Counted from the first letter of the stretch, positions 1-13,272 are shown. The stretch is DNA of 64,000 nucleotides from Dermanyssus gallinae (GCA_003439945.1 QVRM01002145.1:1-64000), one strand, 5' to 3'. Program-made: numbers and translations. Notes: a model not told the origin generated them from the letters alone.

Positions 1-609
1 TTACTTGACTCACTATCTATCTCTCTTCCTCTAACCCTAAAAGGCACAGAAAAAAAGCAAGTTTTTATGTTCACCGCTGTTCGGACCGCCTCCATGATAA
101 ATGGAACGCTCTTGTCTAGCAGACCTGTACAAGATCTGCGACAATGTCCACTGAAGGCAACGCTGTTTGCCTTTTCCGGGATAAATTTTCTTTATGTCTT
201 TATCTTCCGGGATAAAATTTCTTTGTGTGCGCCTGCTTTCTGGGTGCCGCCTCCTTGCCGGTCAGCTTATGGTGACCCTTCGAACCAGCCATGCTCGTGT
301 CACAAAGCAAAAACATCCAGACCTAGGCGAAGACCCTAAACTCCGGGTTTTACATTACGGTGCCAAGATCAGCCAAAGCCTGTTTCGGTCTTGATGTGTG
401 GACAAAGCAGGTAAAATAATAATAGTAATGATAATAATGATGATAACGGTCTACACCCGTTAAGCTGTGAAAAGTCCTGGCAGACGGCAGAGTAATAATA
501 ATAAAAATAATAATTTTTTTTTTTGGGAAACAGGGGTTTATTATTATCATTATGTACATGCATCAAAATTACTAATATATTAATTATATAATATCATTGT
601 TATTGCTCG

Positions 610-1265
610 AGTGTCGCTGACCACTCAACATCATCTTGGCGTTGTCTCTCTAAAGCTCTAATGACACCCTCTGTCGGAGGAACGCGGTGGATCTTGGCTT
701 CGCTGTAGCCCTAAAGAGCTTCTTTCCAAGCTCTTTCGTCAGTTTGAGTGCACCCTTGCCCCAAACGCCAGATGACTCGAGACCAGACGCCATTTCCACG
801 TGGTCCTCAAGAAAATGCACGTATAGGCGCCGTATGTGCATCTCCCGTTGGTGAATGATGTGGGTGACGCCCGCCCTGGCTAGTGCCCGGGAGCTTGCTG
901 TTGAAATTCGCGATTACCTGCTGTCTTTCTTCACCTTCAAAACCCTAAAGGAAAAGCTCGCATTTAGAGGGGTTGAGCTGCAGCCCGCTCTATTGCTGAA
1001 ACGCTCTAAGATCCTTGATGTCTTTGAGTAACATTGATGGATCGTTGTCAAGGAGGGTCCCATCGTCGAGGTAGAACAGAGGGGCCCTGCATGTCACCTG
1101 CTTGACATACTAATCCAGAAGCAGGCTAAACGCAAAAGGAGCCGCTACATCTCCCTGCTGACAACTGGCCGATGACGTGATTTCAGTCTCACCGAACATC
1201 AGGGGTGTCGGCCTGCTATACGCCTGGTGCATCATTGGATAGAGCGCTGGGGCGTGCTTGGAAAC
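610..1265 (-). mobile_element. non-LTR retrotransposon relic (reverse transcriptase plus C-terminal end)
   Basis: Minus-strand translation gives HAPALYPMMHQAYSRPTPLM, CQQGDVAAPFAFSLLLD and the polymerase motif YLDDGTL, interrupted by several stops. Nearer the 3' end it reads KPRSTAFLRQRVSLEL.RDNA, the same C-terminal signature as the elements at 32.2-33.4 and 39.2-40.1 kb. The region between is deleted. A TAA-rich stretch at about 410-520 may be its degenerate 3' tail. Confidence 0.8.
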
Positions 1266-2550
1266 CTCTGTTAAGAGGTGCCCCGTTTGTTTAAGTTGAA
1301 AGCATTCTTAAAATCAAATTTTAAGAGGCAACAATTCTCGTTGTTAATAATAATAATAATAATAATCTGGTGATTCACAGTGAGAACGAGGATAGAACTA
1401 CGAAAAGAAAAAAACATATAGACTACGTATCTGGCTGGCGCGCTGCTGTGTTCCGAATTGTGTGCTTTTAAAATCGAATGACAACGCGGAATACTACCTT
1501 AATGATAAAGTCATTTTCTAGGTCGCCTAATATAAAGTCTAGGGTATCACGTTCACGTTATGCTCTTCTTATACCAAAGTGGACGTGTTGTGTCCATATT
1601 CGGATGCCTTTTTGCTATGCGGATGTTAAATTACTTCAGCGAGTGCAGGTCCGCTTCATAAAGTGGGTGGCTAGTCGATGAAATGCATTCACACGCCACA
1701 TCAACAACCGTCTCCGAGATTCAACAGAACAGTCGACTTTAGAAACATAGAAAATAAAAAAATCCTTAAATATGACAATACCTCGTTACGCGGCACATGG
1801 TGTTCGTGTAATGAACAGAACAGTGGAGTTTCGTGACCTTAATGAACTGTGCATCTGTGACAGATAAGGAGACGAGGGTATCCTCATTAAGCAGCTTGAC
1901 TAAGTGAATGAAATTGCCATTTTTGCTGTTTGCACACCAAAATATATTTATGGTTGATTTCATACCTAACAAATGCTATAAATGAAACAAAATGACAATA
2001 TATGTGACTATTTTATTGCAGAGCGTAGTACTCTTTGGATCAAAGGTTCTGTTGTCCCTATCGAATCTTTGATATTAGGTATTTTGAATCAAGCTTTTGT
2101 TTAACAAACTACGCGCATCCACCGGCAATGTGGCAACTACGGCCCCCTTGTACAACCGATTTTCAATAAAATTAATATTGGCGACTTAATATATATATAT
2201 ATATATTATTTGTGGTGCATCAATTGGAATGCATCGCCCTTCTTATGTATACAATTTTTGTTCTGGACATAAACAATTGTCTACTACCTAACGTCAACGA
2301 TCTTCATAGGCGTTCTTAAATTTTTAATATGAACTTTGCTTTGCAGAGAGTGACCAGAGTTACCTCGAGTGACTCCCATGCTGTTCTGCCAGGTACTCTC
2401 CATAGCATAGATCGCTGATGTTGTGAGAATGGCGCGTTTCTCTCTCAACGCACTGCAGTTCGACCATAAAGTCAAATTCCAAAAATCCCTCAATGTGTGC
2501 AATCGTATAAATACATATTTTGTTAATCCCCTCACACCTCGAGCGGAACA
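1266..2550. other. non-coding stretch
   Basis: A (TAA)n run near 1347-1365 and a short TA run at 2189-2206. No supported gene. Confidence 0.6.
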
Positions 2551-2757
2551 GCCAAGCAAAATGGCTTAGTAGCTAAAGTCTTTGCCTTGTATTCGGGAGG
2601 CCTGGGTTCGAGACCTAGACCGGTCACTCCTAAATTTGTTTTCATGGTTCCCAATTTAGACAACCTGCTATGCCGGAGTGGACTAAAAATCGACCATGAT
2701 CGAAAAAAAACGGGAAGCACAGATGCCTCAATAAAAAGAGATGGTGCATTACCATGC
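2551..2757 (+). mobile_element. tRNA-derived SINE, family A, copy 1
   Basis: The head has a pol III A box (TGGCTTAGTAG, 2562-2572) and a B box (GGTTCGAGACC, 2605-2615) 43 bp apart. The body shares CATGGTT, AATTTAGACAA and GCCGGAGTG with the copy at 26481 at matching spacing. It ends in an A-rich region near 2710-2757. Confidence 0.82.
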
Positions 2758-3376
2758 AAACCTCCCCCCCCCCCTCTCACATATTAACAGTAAATCCTGT
2801 TTGGACGCCATTTCTCAGCTCGCCGAACATAGCGTTATGTCTGCCATGTCAGCCTACAAATGATTTGCTTGCTGGGACGCGCCTGCTGCTTGATTTGGGT
2901 GCGCTACCTCAGTAACCCGAGAAACCCGAGCGACCCATTATTCAGGGTCAGCGAGGGAGGCCCGGGTCCGATGTGAATAATTCACAAACGGTGTTTGTTT
3001 GTTTGTTTGCTTAGCTCGTGACGTCCGCTAAATGGACGCATGCAATTTTGCAAATGTTGTGCTCACTTCTTCTTTAGCGCCTCTAACTTACGCTCTCCTC
3101 CTGCTGCGGGAATAGGCGCTTCTTCTACAAATTGGCGCCGGCGAAACAGATGCTCGCAGCCTCCTGCTAGCCGGCTGTCTGTGGGGCACACAGCAGCCAA
3201 CGCGTCAAATACGCCCACCAACCCAACCAAACAGCACCATCGTAGTCCGTACCGTGTCGCTCGCTGTGTGAGCAGGATCGACGTCATCATCCGGACAGAG
3301 CTGACACATGAACAGAGAGAAACGAGAGACACGAGGATACAACTCGCTTATGCACTCCTTGCGTTGATTTCCACAG

Positions 3377-3589
3377 CGCTACGATCGATGTTTCGATCCG
3401 AGATCAGCAGAGGTCATCGACGACGTCAGCGGACTGAACGGCGACAACAACAACAACAACAATGGCGACAACAACAATAACAACAATGGCGACAACAACA
3501 ATAACAACAATGGCGACAACAACAGTAACAACGGCGACAACAACAGTAACAACGGCGACAACAAAACCAGAAGCAAGTGCCGTAAATAA
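3377..3589 (+). CDS. candidate terminal exon with Gly-Asp-Asn repeat
   Basis: Open frame from a possible acceptor (TTTCCACAG, ending at 3376) to TAA at 3587-3589, 70 codons. It starts RYDRCFDPRSAEVIDDVSG and then runs into repeats of GDNNNNNN made by an imperfect CAA-type repeat. The non-repeat part looks like ordinary coding sequence, but no partner exon was found. The repeat could instead be a plain microsatellite. Confidence 0.3.
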   Translation, partial: RYDRCFDPRSAEVIDDVSGLNGDNNNNNNGDNNNNNNGDNNNNNNGDNNSNNGDNNSNNGDNKTRSKCRK

Positions 3590-5752
3590 TTGGCATAATC
3601 TCAGCTTGGAGAGTCGCAAATCTCCTTGTTAAACTTCTATCCAGTCAGCGGTCGATTCGTTCAGACTCCAATGACGTGCCGCTAGCCGCAGTATTTTCCA
3701 TCGATCAACACCACCCCACCCACACAACACCATATCGCCTTCACGAGGCGAGGGCTTCTAGTTTGCTATATACACCCCCTGCCTTCCAACCACCCCATGA
3801 CCGAGATATGGCACACGCGGTTTTCAGGTTCTTCATTATCGAACACCCATCCACCTGCCAATATGTTCCAATATCCTTTCACAGCACTCGTGTGTGGCAG
3901 CCATATTTAGCGGAAAGTAGGCAATTGCCGAAATAATTGTCGACATAGTCGATCAAAGCATATACATATATATATATATATATATGACGCAACTGAACGT
4001 CACCCTCGCCTCGACTTCCAGTAGCAACCAAAAACAAATAAGCCAATAACCATAGAGAGAGCGTCGTTTCTATTTTCACACGGATATATATATATATATA
4101 CCTAGGGTTTCGAGGCCATTTCGGTCCGTCAACTCCATATGACTAAGCCCAGTTAACGTCATTTGAAAATATTCGAAAAGGCCTACAAACACAGAATAGT
4201 ACGCGTCATTCGCTGTGAAGAGGATCGGCGTCCATCGGCGTACATAAACAGAGTATACGAAAATACAACCGACCAAATGCGGCGAAATCGATAAGCATCA
4301 TCAGACGAACGCAAACTTGAATATAACGCATACACGATGATGCAAGCGATCCTCCTTCCTATACAGCTTACTGCTATAGTTTCGAAACTTTGCTGCACAC
4401 ACTCTGTGTGTGCATTGGTTAGAAATCAATAGCTATGGCGTAGCAAAACATCAGTTCAAAAACAAATGGTACGACCGTATGCGCAAATATAGATAGCATC
4501 GTAATTAGACGACACTCAATTCCGACGATTCAAAGTCAAATTATGCCCAAGAAGGACGAAGGCAAATACTTCTGTCCTGTGGAAGCTATGTAGCGTAGCA
4601 GTAAAACAGGCTTTGTTTACTTTGTCACGCTGCTCAACTTTCAATATGTTCATGTCTATAGACGTATGCGCTTAATCAATCATCCCCGTATCTATCAGCG
4701 GGTGGGGAACTCGGGATGCCGCTCCTCACCTCGCAGTCCGGTGCCTTCAACTACAATTTCCAGCAACACAGCGTAGAAACTTTGGTGACGTTTGGAAAAA
4801 TCCTTCTACGGCGTCTGAGAAAATTTCTTCGACGGCATTTGAGCAAAACTACAGTTGTGGGTACGCTGTATCGGACTTTGTCTCTGTACGCATGGACGAG
4901 GGTTGCCGGCAGAGGACGGTGCTTCATCCATGTGATGGCAATGGTGGTTAGGTGGTCGCCGTTGCCGAGAGATTTAGCAACCCGTTCCTGCTCCTGTCGG
5001 TCGGCTTTCAAGGTGCCCATTTTATTCCCAACAAAAAAGTAGCAACTCGTCGACAAACCGCCCTTGCAACTGCCCCAGTCGCCTCTGGCATACCCATGTC
5101 ATAGGTACATCATGAAACGGTGCACGTGTTGCATTGAGAGGATTATATCCAGGTAAAATTCGTACTTGTGAACACTTCGAGTGTCGTTCGCTTCTTCGCA
5201 GCCGTTGACGTTAAACTGAGAAATGGTGGCGATGGTTAGCACTGCCCCGTTGTTCTGCTGCGGCTTATCTCTACCAGAACGCTGCCACCCCTTTGTCACC
5301 AAAATCTCAATTTCTTTCTCAACGCAATACAGTCCAGTTCGGCGTTAAGTGCTAAGTTCTAGGGCGCGCACGTATTGAATAGCTACCGCATAGTGCCGCA
5401 GCGTTCAATCAGCATCAGCGTTCGCATTCCTTGTTGCTGAAATAGGCCGGTCTAGCTCTGCTAACTGCCTGCACTCGACGAGACGCCTTGTTGTTGATCA
5501 ATAGCAATTTGGCGCAGCCAAGACAAGTAGGTAGAGGAAGAAACGCTCTCTGACTCTAGCAGTAAATAAATGTTATACTGAGTGGGCAATCTAAACCGCA
5601 TACAGGAAATTCGTTACGAATGCCAGCTACTACGGATGCCGAATGTAGAATATATTGACAACAAAGCAAAAAACACATCAAATCCACGGTTAGTAGCTAC
5701 GTCCGTAAGAACTCTGGAGCTCACAGCGGCGTGAAAAAAATATCAACTATCT
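3590..5752. other. non-coding stretch
   Basis: Short TA tracts at 3961-3985 and 4084-4100. Overlapping open frames of about 100 codons on both strands near 4720-5056 have no recognisable domain. Confidence 0.5.
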
Positions 5753-5932
5753 GGGCTGACTCTCAGTCAAGATTTAACGTCCATGGGACCGTTGTTTTTC
5801 GCATTGCTTCACAGACGGACCCCAATCATTACAAATGTGCAACGGTGGGGGGCTCGAACCCGCACACTTATGTGTCTCCTCCGGTCGCGAGGCGCAGACG
5901 AATGCGCCCACTACGCCACCGGGCTCGACCCC
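5753..5932 (-). mobile_element. tRNA-derived SINE, family B, full-length copy
   Basis: On the minus strand the head carries an A box (TGGCGTAGTGG, 5918-5908) and a B box (GGTTCGAGCCC, 5860-5850), with extra bases between like a long variable arm. The body ends in GTCAGCCC. It matches 60131-60314 over its whole length. Confidence 0.85.
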
Positions 5933-5988
5933 CACAAACATCTCAAGCCTCACAGCACGCATAAGCAGACAACGTTCGACCAGCCATC

Positions 5989-6543
5989 ATGCTACTAACC
6001 GATGCACTCAGCAAGACAGCGTATGTCCGTACACTCGTGCTAGCACTTCAAGAACCTCTTCAACCTCTACACGCGAGTGCGAGTCGTTACCACCTCACGT
6101 ATTTGGCTGATTTGAAACGTCAACCTACTTACTACTACAGTACGACGGGCTTTCCTCGCACGGGAGGTGCGGCGGCGGCACCACCATATATATTCAATTC
6201 AATTCAAGGGCTCCTTTATAGCTTTCAAAGGGTAGATAATGACTATGTGCATGCATATGATAAACGCCTCTCTAGCGATGTCCAGTTTGCTGTTTTTAGT
6301 TCTTCACAACCCACACTGTTGTATTCTGATCACTCACCTTTCCTTTCGGTCCGGTGTGGCCAAAACGCGACCACTCGACGCCAACACAAACAGCAGTACC
6401 ACCCAACAATTGAAACGCAACCGTTCTCTATTAGTGATGTATCACACAGGTTGGCGTCGTGCTCATTGCCTACCCTGCCGTCAGCTACCAAATCAAATGC
6501 TGAACTGGCTGTCACGGCGGTAATCCATCCGTCCACCAATTAG
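5989..6543 (+). other. 184-codon open frame, no recognised domain
   Basis: Longest unassigned plus-strand frame in the first 30 kb, from ATG 5989. The translation has no domain I know, a low-complexity centre (GGAAAAPP) and His/Gln-rich patches. It may be chance or an unrecognised gene. Low support. Confidence 0.12.
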
Positions 6544-6618
6544 CAACAAACTTTCCCGACTACGCTCCCTTTGGAATGATCCTTAAATCCACTTTGATCT
6601 ACCATGATATCAACCCTG

Positions 6619-6648
6619 GTTGACGCCAGTGTGCTCACTGGCGTCAAC
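6619..6648. repeat. 13-bp perfect hairpin, 4-nt loop
   Basis: GTTGACGCCAGTG, loop TGCT, then the exact complement. Confidence 0.94.
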
Positions 6649-8538
6649 TATCGAGGATTTAGGCTAGCGAGAATTCAATGACGCTGCCTTTCTCGAAAGA
6701 CAAAAAAAAAACTCTTTCAACGGCAGTTTCAATTTTCATTGTGCGGTGGTTTGACTGTGCGCCATATCGCTTTCTCTGGACCAGTTGCTACGCTCGCCAA
6801 TTCCATAGAGTGAGCCGAGCCTAGGCCACATCAGGACTTGATTCCGCCGTCGCAGGAATCGCCGCCTAAGACGTTTGAATTGACTAGCGCTCTGTCTGGT
6901 CCTAGACCTGACATGCGCCTACGTGAACAAAGTTTGGTGATTGGGTGACAGGTTGAAATGAACACACTCGGAACTCGCGTTCTGGAGTCCCGTAGTATCA
7001 AGTTGATTTACTAACGACGTGCTGGAGGTTAGCAGTGAAAAGCATGCAGAAAAGGCTATTCAGTGCTGTTCCTTGTGGCCAGTTTGTTAGGACGTGGTCA
7101 TCACGGGAAAAAGCTCCATTTACTTTTACCCGGAACGTTCGATTGCGCCAGAAATCGTCGGAAATCCAGGCTATAAGTCGAGGCTCCACTCTGGTAGAGC
7201 GGGCTGTATAAAATAATAGATAATTGTCTCTCATAAAGCGAACATCACTTTTGATGTCTGAAAAATGCTCACTGTCGCTGCAATGTTCAATGTAGTTCGG
7301 TTTTAGGTCAGCTGGTCCACTTCTCTTCACTGCAGCCCAACTGCGATCTTAAACTGCTTGTGTGGTTTTCGAGTATGTACTCGAATCTTCGAATTCGCTG
7401 TATTCTAAAAACACTACAGCGGGAATTGATGTATTTTAATAATTTTACAGCTGTAGAATTACTAGAACACAGCTTGAATTCGCTGTGTTCTAATAATTCG
7501 AGAGCAGGAAAGAATTGAATGATTTTGACGTTCGGCACCGTGCTATCAGCCGGGGACCGACAGGCGGAGAGAGCAGTCTAACCAATAATAGAGCTGTCCA
7601 TGAAGCCCATAGAGTTCACACAATTTTGCTTTCATCGTTTACGCAACCAGCCGTCTGACACTACAGGCAGAATTTCGGCAAAGTTGCTTCTCTCCGCCAA
7701 AGCAACTCGGTCGACTATAGTGGATTTTTCTTTTAGCGAGTATGAACAGAAAATGATTATAGAACTTCACTAGACCTAAAGAAGGGGGATAACTGGATGC
7801 GTCGAGAAAGTATTTGGGAGGCGATATCTACCTGTCCGCACCTCTGGCGCTACGCTGCTTAAACGAGATCATTAGCAAATTAGGTAAACCATCAGGCTCC
7901 AGTAACAAACGAGCGGGCACAGATATTATGACAAAATGTTCGGCTGAAAAAGAGCAAAAGCATCAGGCAATGAAATCGGTAGTAGAATCCAGCATTCCAC
8001 TGTTGGATTCAGAATTACTGACTCCTCCGAACGGCAGGCAACAAGGAAGTAACAGCTCACTCCAGCCAAGTACAAGCATGACATAACGTAATTCTACAAC
8101 GATTCGCTTAAGTACTACTCAGAATAGGCCAAAACGAATATGTGGAATCACAATAAACATCAGTAAATATATACTCCATGAAGCTATGTACGCGGCAAAA
8201 CGTCGGCTATCGAGCGTCTGATGCACATCTACAAAGCCTGGTGCACATACTGCACATCCCTTTAAAGAACACAATTTTTATTGAGAATTACCCACGCTAG
8301 CGGAGACTGGCGCAAGGCGAAGCTGTAAAAAACATGAAAATACAGATGCTGCTAGGTGTCAGAAGCTAGATGCTAATGTGGTAATACATCATGCAAAGTT
8401 AATCAAGACAGAAGGGTACCGGCAATTAGCCCCGGCACAGTTGTATTCTCCGCGTATCAAATCCGGATAGATACAATAGTCCCTAATACAGCAATTCAGG
8501 TCTGCGCTTGTAAGTTACACACACACAGACACCTATGT

Positions 8539-8575
<37 letters not shown>

Positions 8576-9132
8576 GTAACTCAGTACTTTCATTCAGGGA
8601 AATGATTGCTAGTAGACCAAACGCGCACAGTGAGTGAAGTAAAACGCTGTAATATGTGGGCGTCTGCCTCAACAACAAGCTCAAGTCTTGTCACTTACTA
8701 ACCATAAGTTTTGACGCGAAGCGCTTCGGGTTCGTAGCAGAAGTTCGACTTCATCCTCCATTCCGATGAACACACTCCTGGAGAGCATCGTGGCAGATTT
8801 TCTAAATGAATAACCTGCCATTTCAAGAGTCTATCTGTCATAGTCTGCACACGTACTCGTCTTGCGCGCTGTGGTCACCACGGTTCCCGCACGGAAGCTA
8901 CTGGCAACCACTAATGCTGCTGTTGCTGCTGCCGCTTGAGAAGAACTAAATGAACAGAACGTCCCCGCCGGCGTAAAGGCGCCCTTCCCGATGTGCACAT
9001 CCACCTCACCACATGCTCGTCGCGATAATAACGATATATATTCGATGTTCGTTCTTGCTCACCTAATACTATTATTACCTAATACGATTACAATCTTCTT
9101 GCATATATTGCATTTATGCAGAACGCAGGTTC
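6649..9132. other. non-coding stretch
   Basis: Holds the hairpin at 7463-7492 and a TA tract at 8541-8572. A 90-codon frame near 7814-8086 is not recognised. Confidence 0.5.
7463..7492. repeat. 11-bp perfect hairpin, 8-nt loop
   Basis: TAGAACACAGC, loop TTGAATTC, then the exact complement. Confidence 0.92.
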
Positions 9133-9414
9133 GAGTCTGAGCTCTGCTCGAGAACACGCGTTGTTTCGAGAGTATGAGGTGTTTTGAAGAAAATACGTAG
9201 TTTCAAGTCTCAAGATGACACGTAATATCATGTGTGAGGGCTTATTAAGAAAACGCATACTTTCGAGTATGGGCATTCGCCATGAAAAACGTCGTTTCAC
9301 GTGTGAGCTCTCCTCAAGGAAACACGCAGTGTCGAGTCTGAGCTCTTCTCAAGAAAACACGCAGTTTCGAGTCTGAACTCTTCTAAAAAAAAACGCAAAG
9401 TTTCAAGTCTAAGC
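9133..9414. repeat. degenerate 35-bp minisatellite, about 8 units
   Basis: Units of about 35 bp of the form GAGTCTGAGCTCTTCTCAAG followed by AAAACACGCAGTTTC. Two adjacent units near 9330-9370 are almost identical; the outer ones have diverged and one is shortened. Confidence 0.85.
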
Positions 9415-9714
9415 AACTTTGAGTTGACAGACGTTCACGTCTATGAAGCCTCGCGATAAAATAGGCGTTTCAAGTTCAAGTCAAGTCCAGAAAAAGTCTC
9501 GAGCAGAAACACGTCCCGAGTCACAACAGCTCGGCCGCCCAAGCGGAAGACGAAGAAAAGGGAACTTTAAATAGAAGCAATCGACAGCAGCAGAAGCAGC
9601 AACAGTAACATCAATCGTTGTGGCCGGCGTTTATGGCATTAAACCTTCGGCTTCGTTCGCCAACGGCCGGCATCACTGCCGCCACCACCACAACAAACCA
9701 CTAGAGAGAAACTA

Positions 9715-9787
9715 AACGTTTTCGGGCTGACCCTCAGCCAAGATTTAACGTCCACGGAACTGTTTTCCACATTGCTTCACAGACGGA
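9715..9787 (-). mobile_element. SINE family B, 5'-truncated, 15-bp target duplication
   Basis: Only the 3' 73 bp remain (GGGCTGACCCTCAGCCAAG on the plus strand). Perfect direct repeats ACTAGAGAGAAACTA flank it at 9700-9714 and 9788-9802. This defines the 3' end of the family as ...CAGCCCGAAAA plus a short extension. Confidence 0.9.
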
Positions 9788-9835
9788 ACTAGAGAGAAAC
9801 TATGGCGGCAGTTTTGGACGTTGGCCGATACGCGG

Positions 9836-9955
9836 CAACAACAACAACAACAGCAGCAACAACAACATGTCGACGAGGACATGCAGGGACACATGTGCGA
9901 GGCTGTAGATGCATACGCTCCAGTGTTGCTGTTGTTGTTGTTGTTGTTGTTCTGT
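9836..9955. repeat. (CAA)n and (TTG)n runs facing each other
   Basis: A CAA run (about 9836-9868) and a TTG run (about 9926-9951) form inverted microsatellite arms around a unique spacer of about 57 bp. Confidence 0.85.
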
Positions 9956-10703
9956 TGTGTCTGCTGCTGCTGTCGTTGTAGTTATTGATGTGGAAAATGA
10001 TGTGGTGCTGTCTCTCGATCTCATCGTAGTCTATCAACATCTCGAACTCTCCCTCATCGGCTCCCCAACCGCCGGTGTTCTATCTCGATTTCCAGTGCAG
10101 GCAGCTCAGATCAAAGCAGCTGGAAGTAGAGAGAGAGAGCGGTAGAGAGAGAGAGCGGTTGAGAGAAAGATAGAGAGAAAGAGCAATAGAGTCCCAGGGC
10201 AATGAGGGCGAACTACAAAATAGAACCAAACGTAACGTAATTACGTGTACATCTGCGTTGGCAGGTTTTGTGACGTCTGCTCGATCGCTGATTTACCCTA
10301 TTTTTCTTTCTGTTGTTGTTGTTGGAATTGTTGTTTTTATTGTAGCTCCGTGTTGCATCTATCTATATAATTGACATAGCTAGCCAACTAGAGAGGGGAA
10401 GGGGGGGGGGGGCAAGTCGAGCTATGGGTGGTGTTGCAAATGTTAGCATCGTATAGGCGCTGCGAGGACAGCTGCGGCTGGCTCGGTTCGAGAGAGCAAT
10501 TTCGAGAATCAAATCGTCCAGGCCGGAATCACAAACGGCGGCAGCGCAAACAAAAACAGAAGTTTGCTAAACAGAATCCTCTACTCAGGCTACTGAGGGC
10601 TGGAATAAATATCACGTCTTTCAGCTAGCTAACACAGCAACAGTGTCACATAGATAGAAATAGAGAAACAGATCAATAGAAAAAAGAGTAAGGAAACACA
10701 CGC

Positions 10704-10727
10704 ATATATATATATATATATATATGT

Positions 10728-10773
<46 letters not shown>

Positions 10774-10777
10774 TACA

Positions 10778-10849
<72 letters not shown>

Positions 10850-10939
10850 TATATGTATACATATATGTATACTATATATATATATATATATATATATATC
10901 TATATATATATATCTATATATATATATATATATATCTAC

Positions 10940-10988
<49 letters not shown>

Positions 10989-11010
10989 CATACATACATA
11001 TATATGTATA
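10704..11010. repeat. 300-bp (TA)n complex with internal palindrome
   Basis: Almost pure TA with scattered TG/CA steps. The interruption AGTATACATATATGTATA near 10770 recurs inverted near 10857-10875, so the tract has higher-order inverted symmetry. Confidence 0.9.
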
Positions 11011-11020
11011 GATTGGCAAA

Positions 11021-11064
11021 CACGAAACGCTGACAAAGTTTGCAACCTTTGTCAGCATTCCGTG
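11021..11064. repeat. 18-bp inverted repeat, 8-nt loop
   Basis: Arms 11021-11038 and 11047-11064 match at 16 of 18, directly after the 300-bp TA complex. Confidence 0.92.
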
Positions 11065-13230
11065 TTCGGCAGTAAACGGTGCATCGATGCAATGTGTATG
11101 TATCCCTCCGTTCAGACAGATCCCGCGACCAAAACGTGGCTCCGTAACAAGGTGGTGCCCGGGATATGGGCCTGGCGCCGCTGGATAGCGGGTACATACT
11201 TAGGCAGAACATTATCATCCGGCTTGTTTCAAGCTGACGAAGAGAGACAGCTTGCGTGTGCTATCCGCCAGACTCGCAGCCAAATCGTCCCCTCTGGCCG
11301 CTCGAGGGACCGGCCACGCGCATCTGTCCGCGTGAAACGACAGTCGCGGCTTAAATAGCAGGTTGATAAGCCACCCATCCGTCCACATGTGCAAATGACT
11401 AAGCGAATGACCGTTCACCGACCGGCCGGCCGTTCCCCGACTAGCCAACCACAGCTGCAAACAGGGACAACGCTAACTAAAAATCAACTCGGCAGGCGAT
11501 TTAATGGCTTTCGTCGAAGTTCTGTTATGGCCAAGGTTCATGGTCGGATCTAAATGATTCAAAAGACAGTGGCTCTGCTGCCGCTACAATTGACGATCTG
11601 ACACAACAATTCCCATTTGATTTGGCACAATGCGTCAAGATTGTCTGTCTGTGTGTATGTCTGTCTGTCAGTTTTGCTGGAAGATACTGTATGTTCTGTA
11701 GATAATGACAAAAGTCAGTAGTCGGCACACATCAGGGATCAAGCAGAACCAACTCAGTGCAGCATCCATGCAGATGCCGTCTAAAGTAGGTTTCGTGGTT
11801 TCGTGCGGTGGGTCTATGGGTTTCGTGCGGTACTCAAATGGATGGTCGAAAAAGGCCGCCCATGTATCAAGCCACCTTCCTTCAATTGGCCGGTCGTGGC
11901 GATGCGGTAATCCTACGGGAAAATCTACCTGCTACGCGGTCTTATAGCATCAGGGGGCCGAAAATTCGACTCCTGAGAGCAATGTCGACCGTGCGTTGGG
12001 CGTTTAAACGCTCAATGCTTCTCCTAGTCGCCAGTATTAGACGTGGATATGACGTGTTCTTATGACGCAATAGCGTACGTGAGCATAGATCATTCACAAA
12101 TAGCTAGGCGGTTTCCTTCAGCAGACTAGCTCAGGCGAAACAAACGGTGCGTTGCATGGATCGAGAGCAGCCATAATCGAACTCAAAACGAGTAACGATT
12201 AGGAAAAACTACAACAAACAAACATCAAAACAGATACATAACAAACCATGAAACATTAGCGCCGATTCACCGCTAACGACAATAGGTGAACTACTCCCGC
12301 TAGCCATACGCGGTTCCTTTTAATCAGTAAACGAACGCTCAACGCATTCTTACTTACACTTGCCCTTACAGTATGTAAGAGTGCAGTAAACAAATATAGC
12401 CTTTCGTGCGAACTTGACAACAACAACAGTAATAATCAAACTATAAGTAACAAATTTTTCATCGCTGAGTACGCGACACGGAAAAGACGCGTCGCCGGTT
12501 CACTCCTATCTTGTGTTTTTTTATACGGACGAAGATTTAATACTCTTATGTACCATTTCTGCGAGTAGGGGAACGTCCCTCTTCCCATATCGAGCAGTGT
12601 GGGACTCGGCCACAGTGGAGGGATGTTAGCCCGCTGAGACCCACTAAACGTACCTCCCTCCTTAAGCTCCACTTTCTAATGGCCCACATCTCTCGTACTA
12701 TGAGCCATCAGGAGAAGTGGCGAGTGCCACTCGGATCATTTGGTCGGGTTCGACGTTTGGCCGGACAACATGGGCCGAGAGGCGTTATCCCACACCACGT
12801 GTTGGTAGGAGCCCATTGCCAAGTAAAAATCGTGACAAGCAAAACTTAAAACCAGATGCCCCACAAATACAACTCAAGGCCATAATAATTTAGCATCACA
12901 GATTATTGACTGGTCCATGACACCATTTCGCCTCGAGGCCACGTCCCTTCACTGAAACGAAAACTTAGAATGTAATAATAGTAATACTAATAATAACTAC
13001 TACCACAAAAACAACAACAACTACGTATGTGTTTTATAATTATTATAACGTATGAGGGGCAGTATAATGCGTTTGTGTATATGATTTGCCCGCTCATAGA
13101 AAATACTTTGAGCCTAACGTGGAAAAACGGACAGGATCAGTATACGATGCCAGTGGCGTCCAGCGGCAGGAAGCTGCCTAATAGTTTGGATATCTGCAGG
13201 CTTAATTGGAATAGGACAATACAGTAAATA
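11065..13230. other. no supported gene
   Basis: GC-moderate sequence with short frames only. The 12440-12840 part looks less random but matches nothing I know. Confidence 0.5.
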
Positions 13231-13272
13231 CAACGCAATAATACCCCTCGCTCAGGGGGTACTATTGCGTTG
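13231..13272. repeat. 17-bp inverted repeat, 8-nt loop
   Basis: Arms 13231-13247 and 13256-13272 match at 16 of 17. Confidence 0.93.

Noticed and set aside
5850..5918. tRNA gene suggested by A and B boxes
   Set aside because: There is no acceptor-stem pairing, and the whole unit is repeated with a non-tRNA body at 60131, so it is a SINE head.
10629..11218. Long open frames of alternating Tyr-Ile
   Set aside because: They are translations of TA repeats, which have no stops in that frame, and are not genes. The same applies near 16.7, 29.9, 30.3, 48.8 and 63.7 kb.
12436..12840. Possible rRNA or LINE fragment
   Set aside because: The sequence looked non-random, but no rRNA helix or reverse-transcriptase motif could be confirmed.
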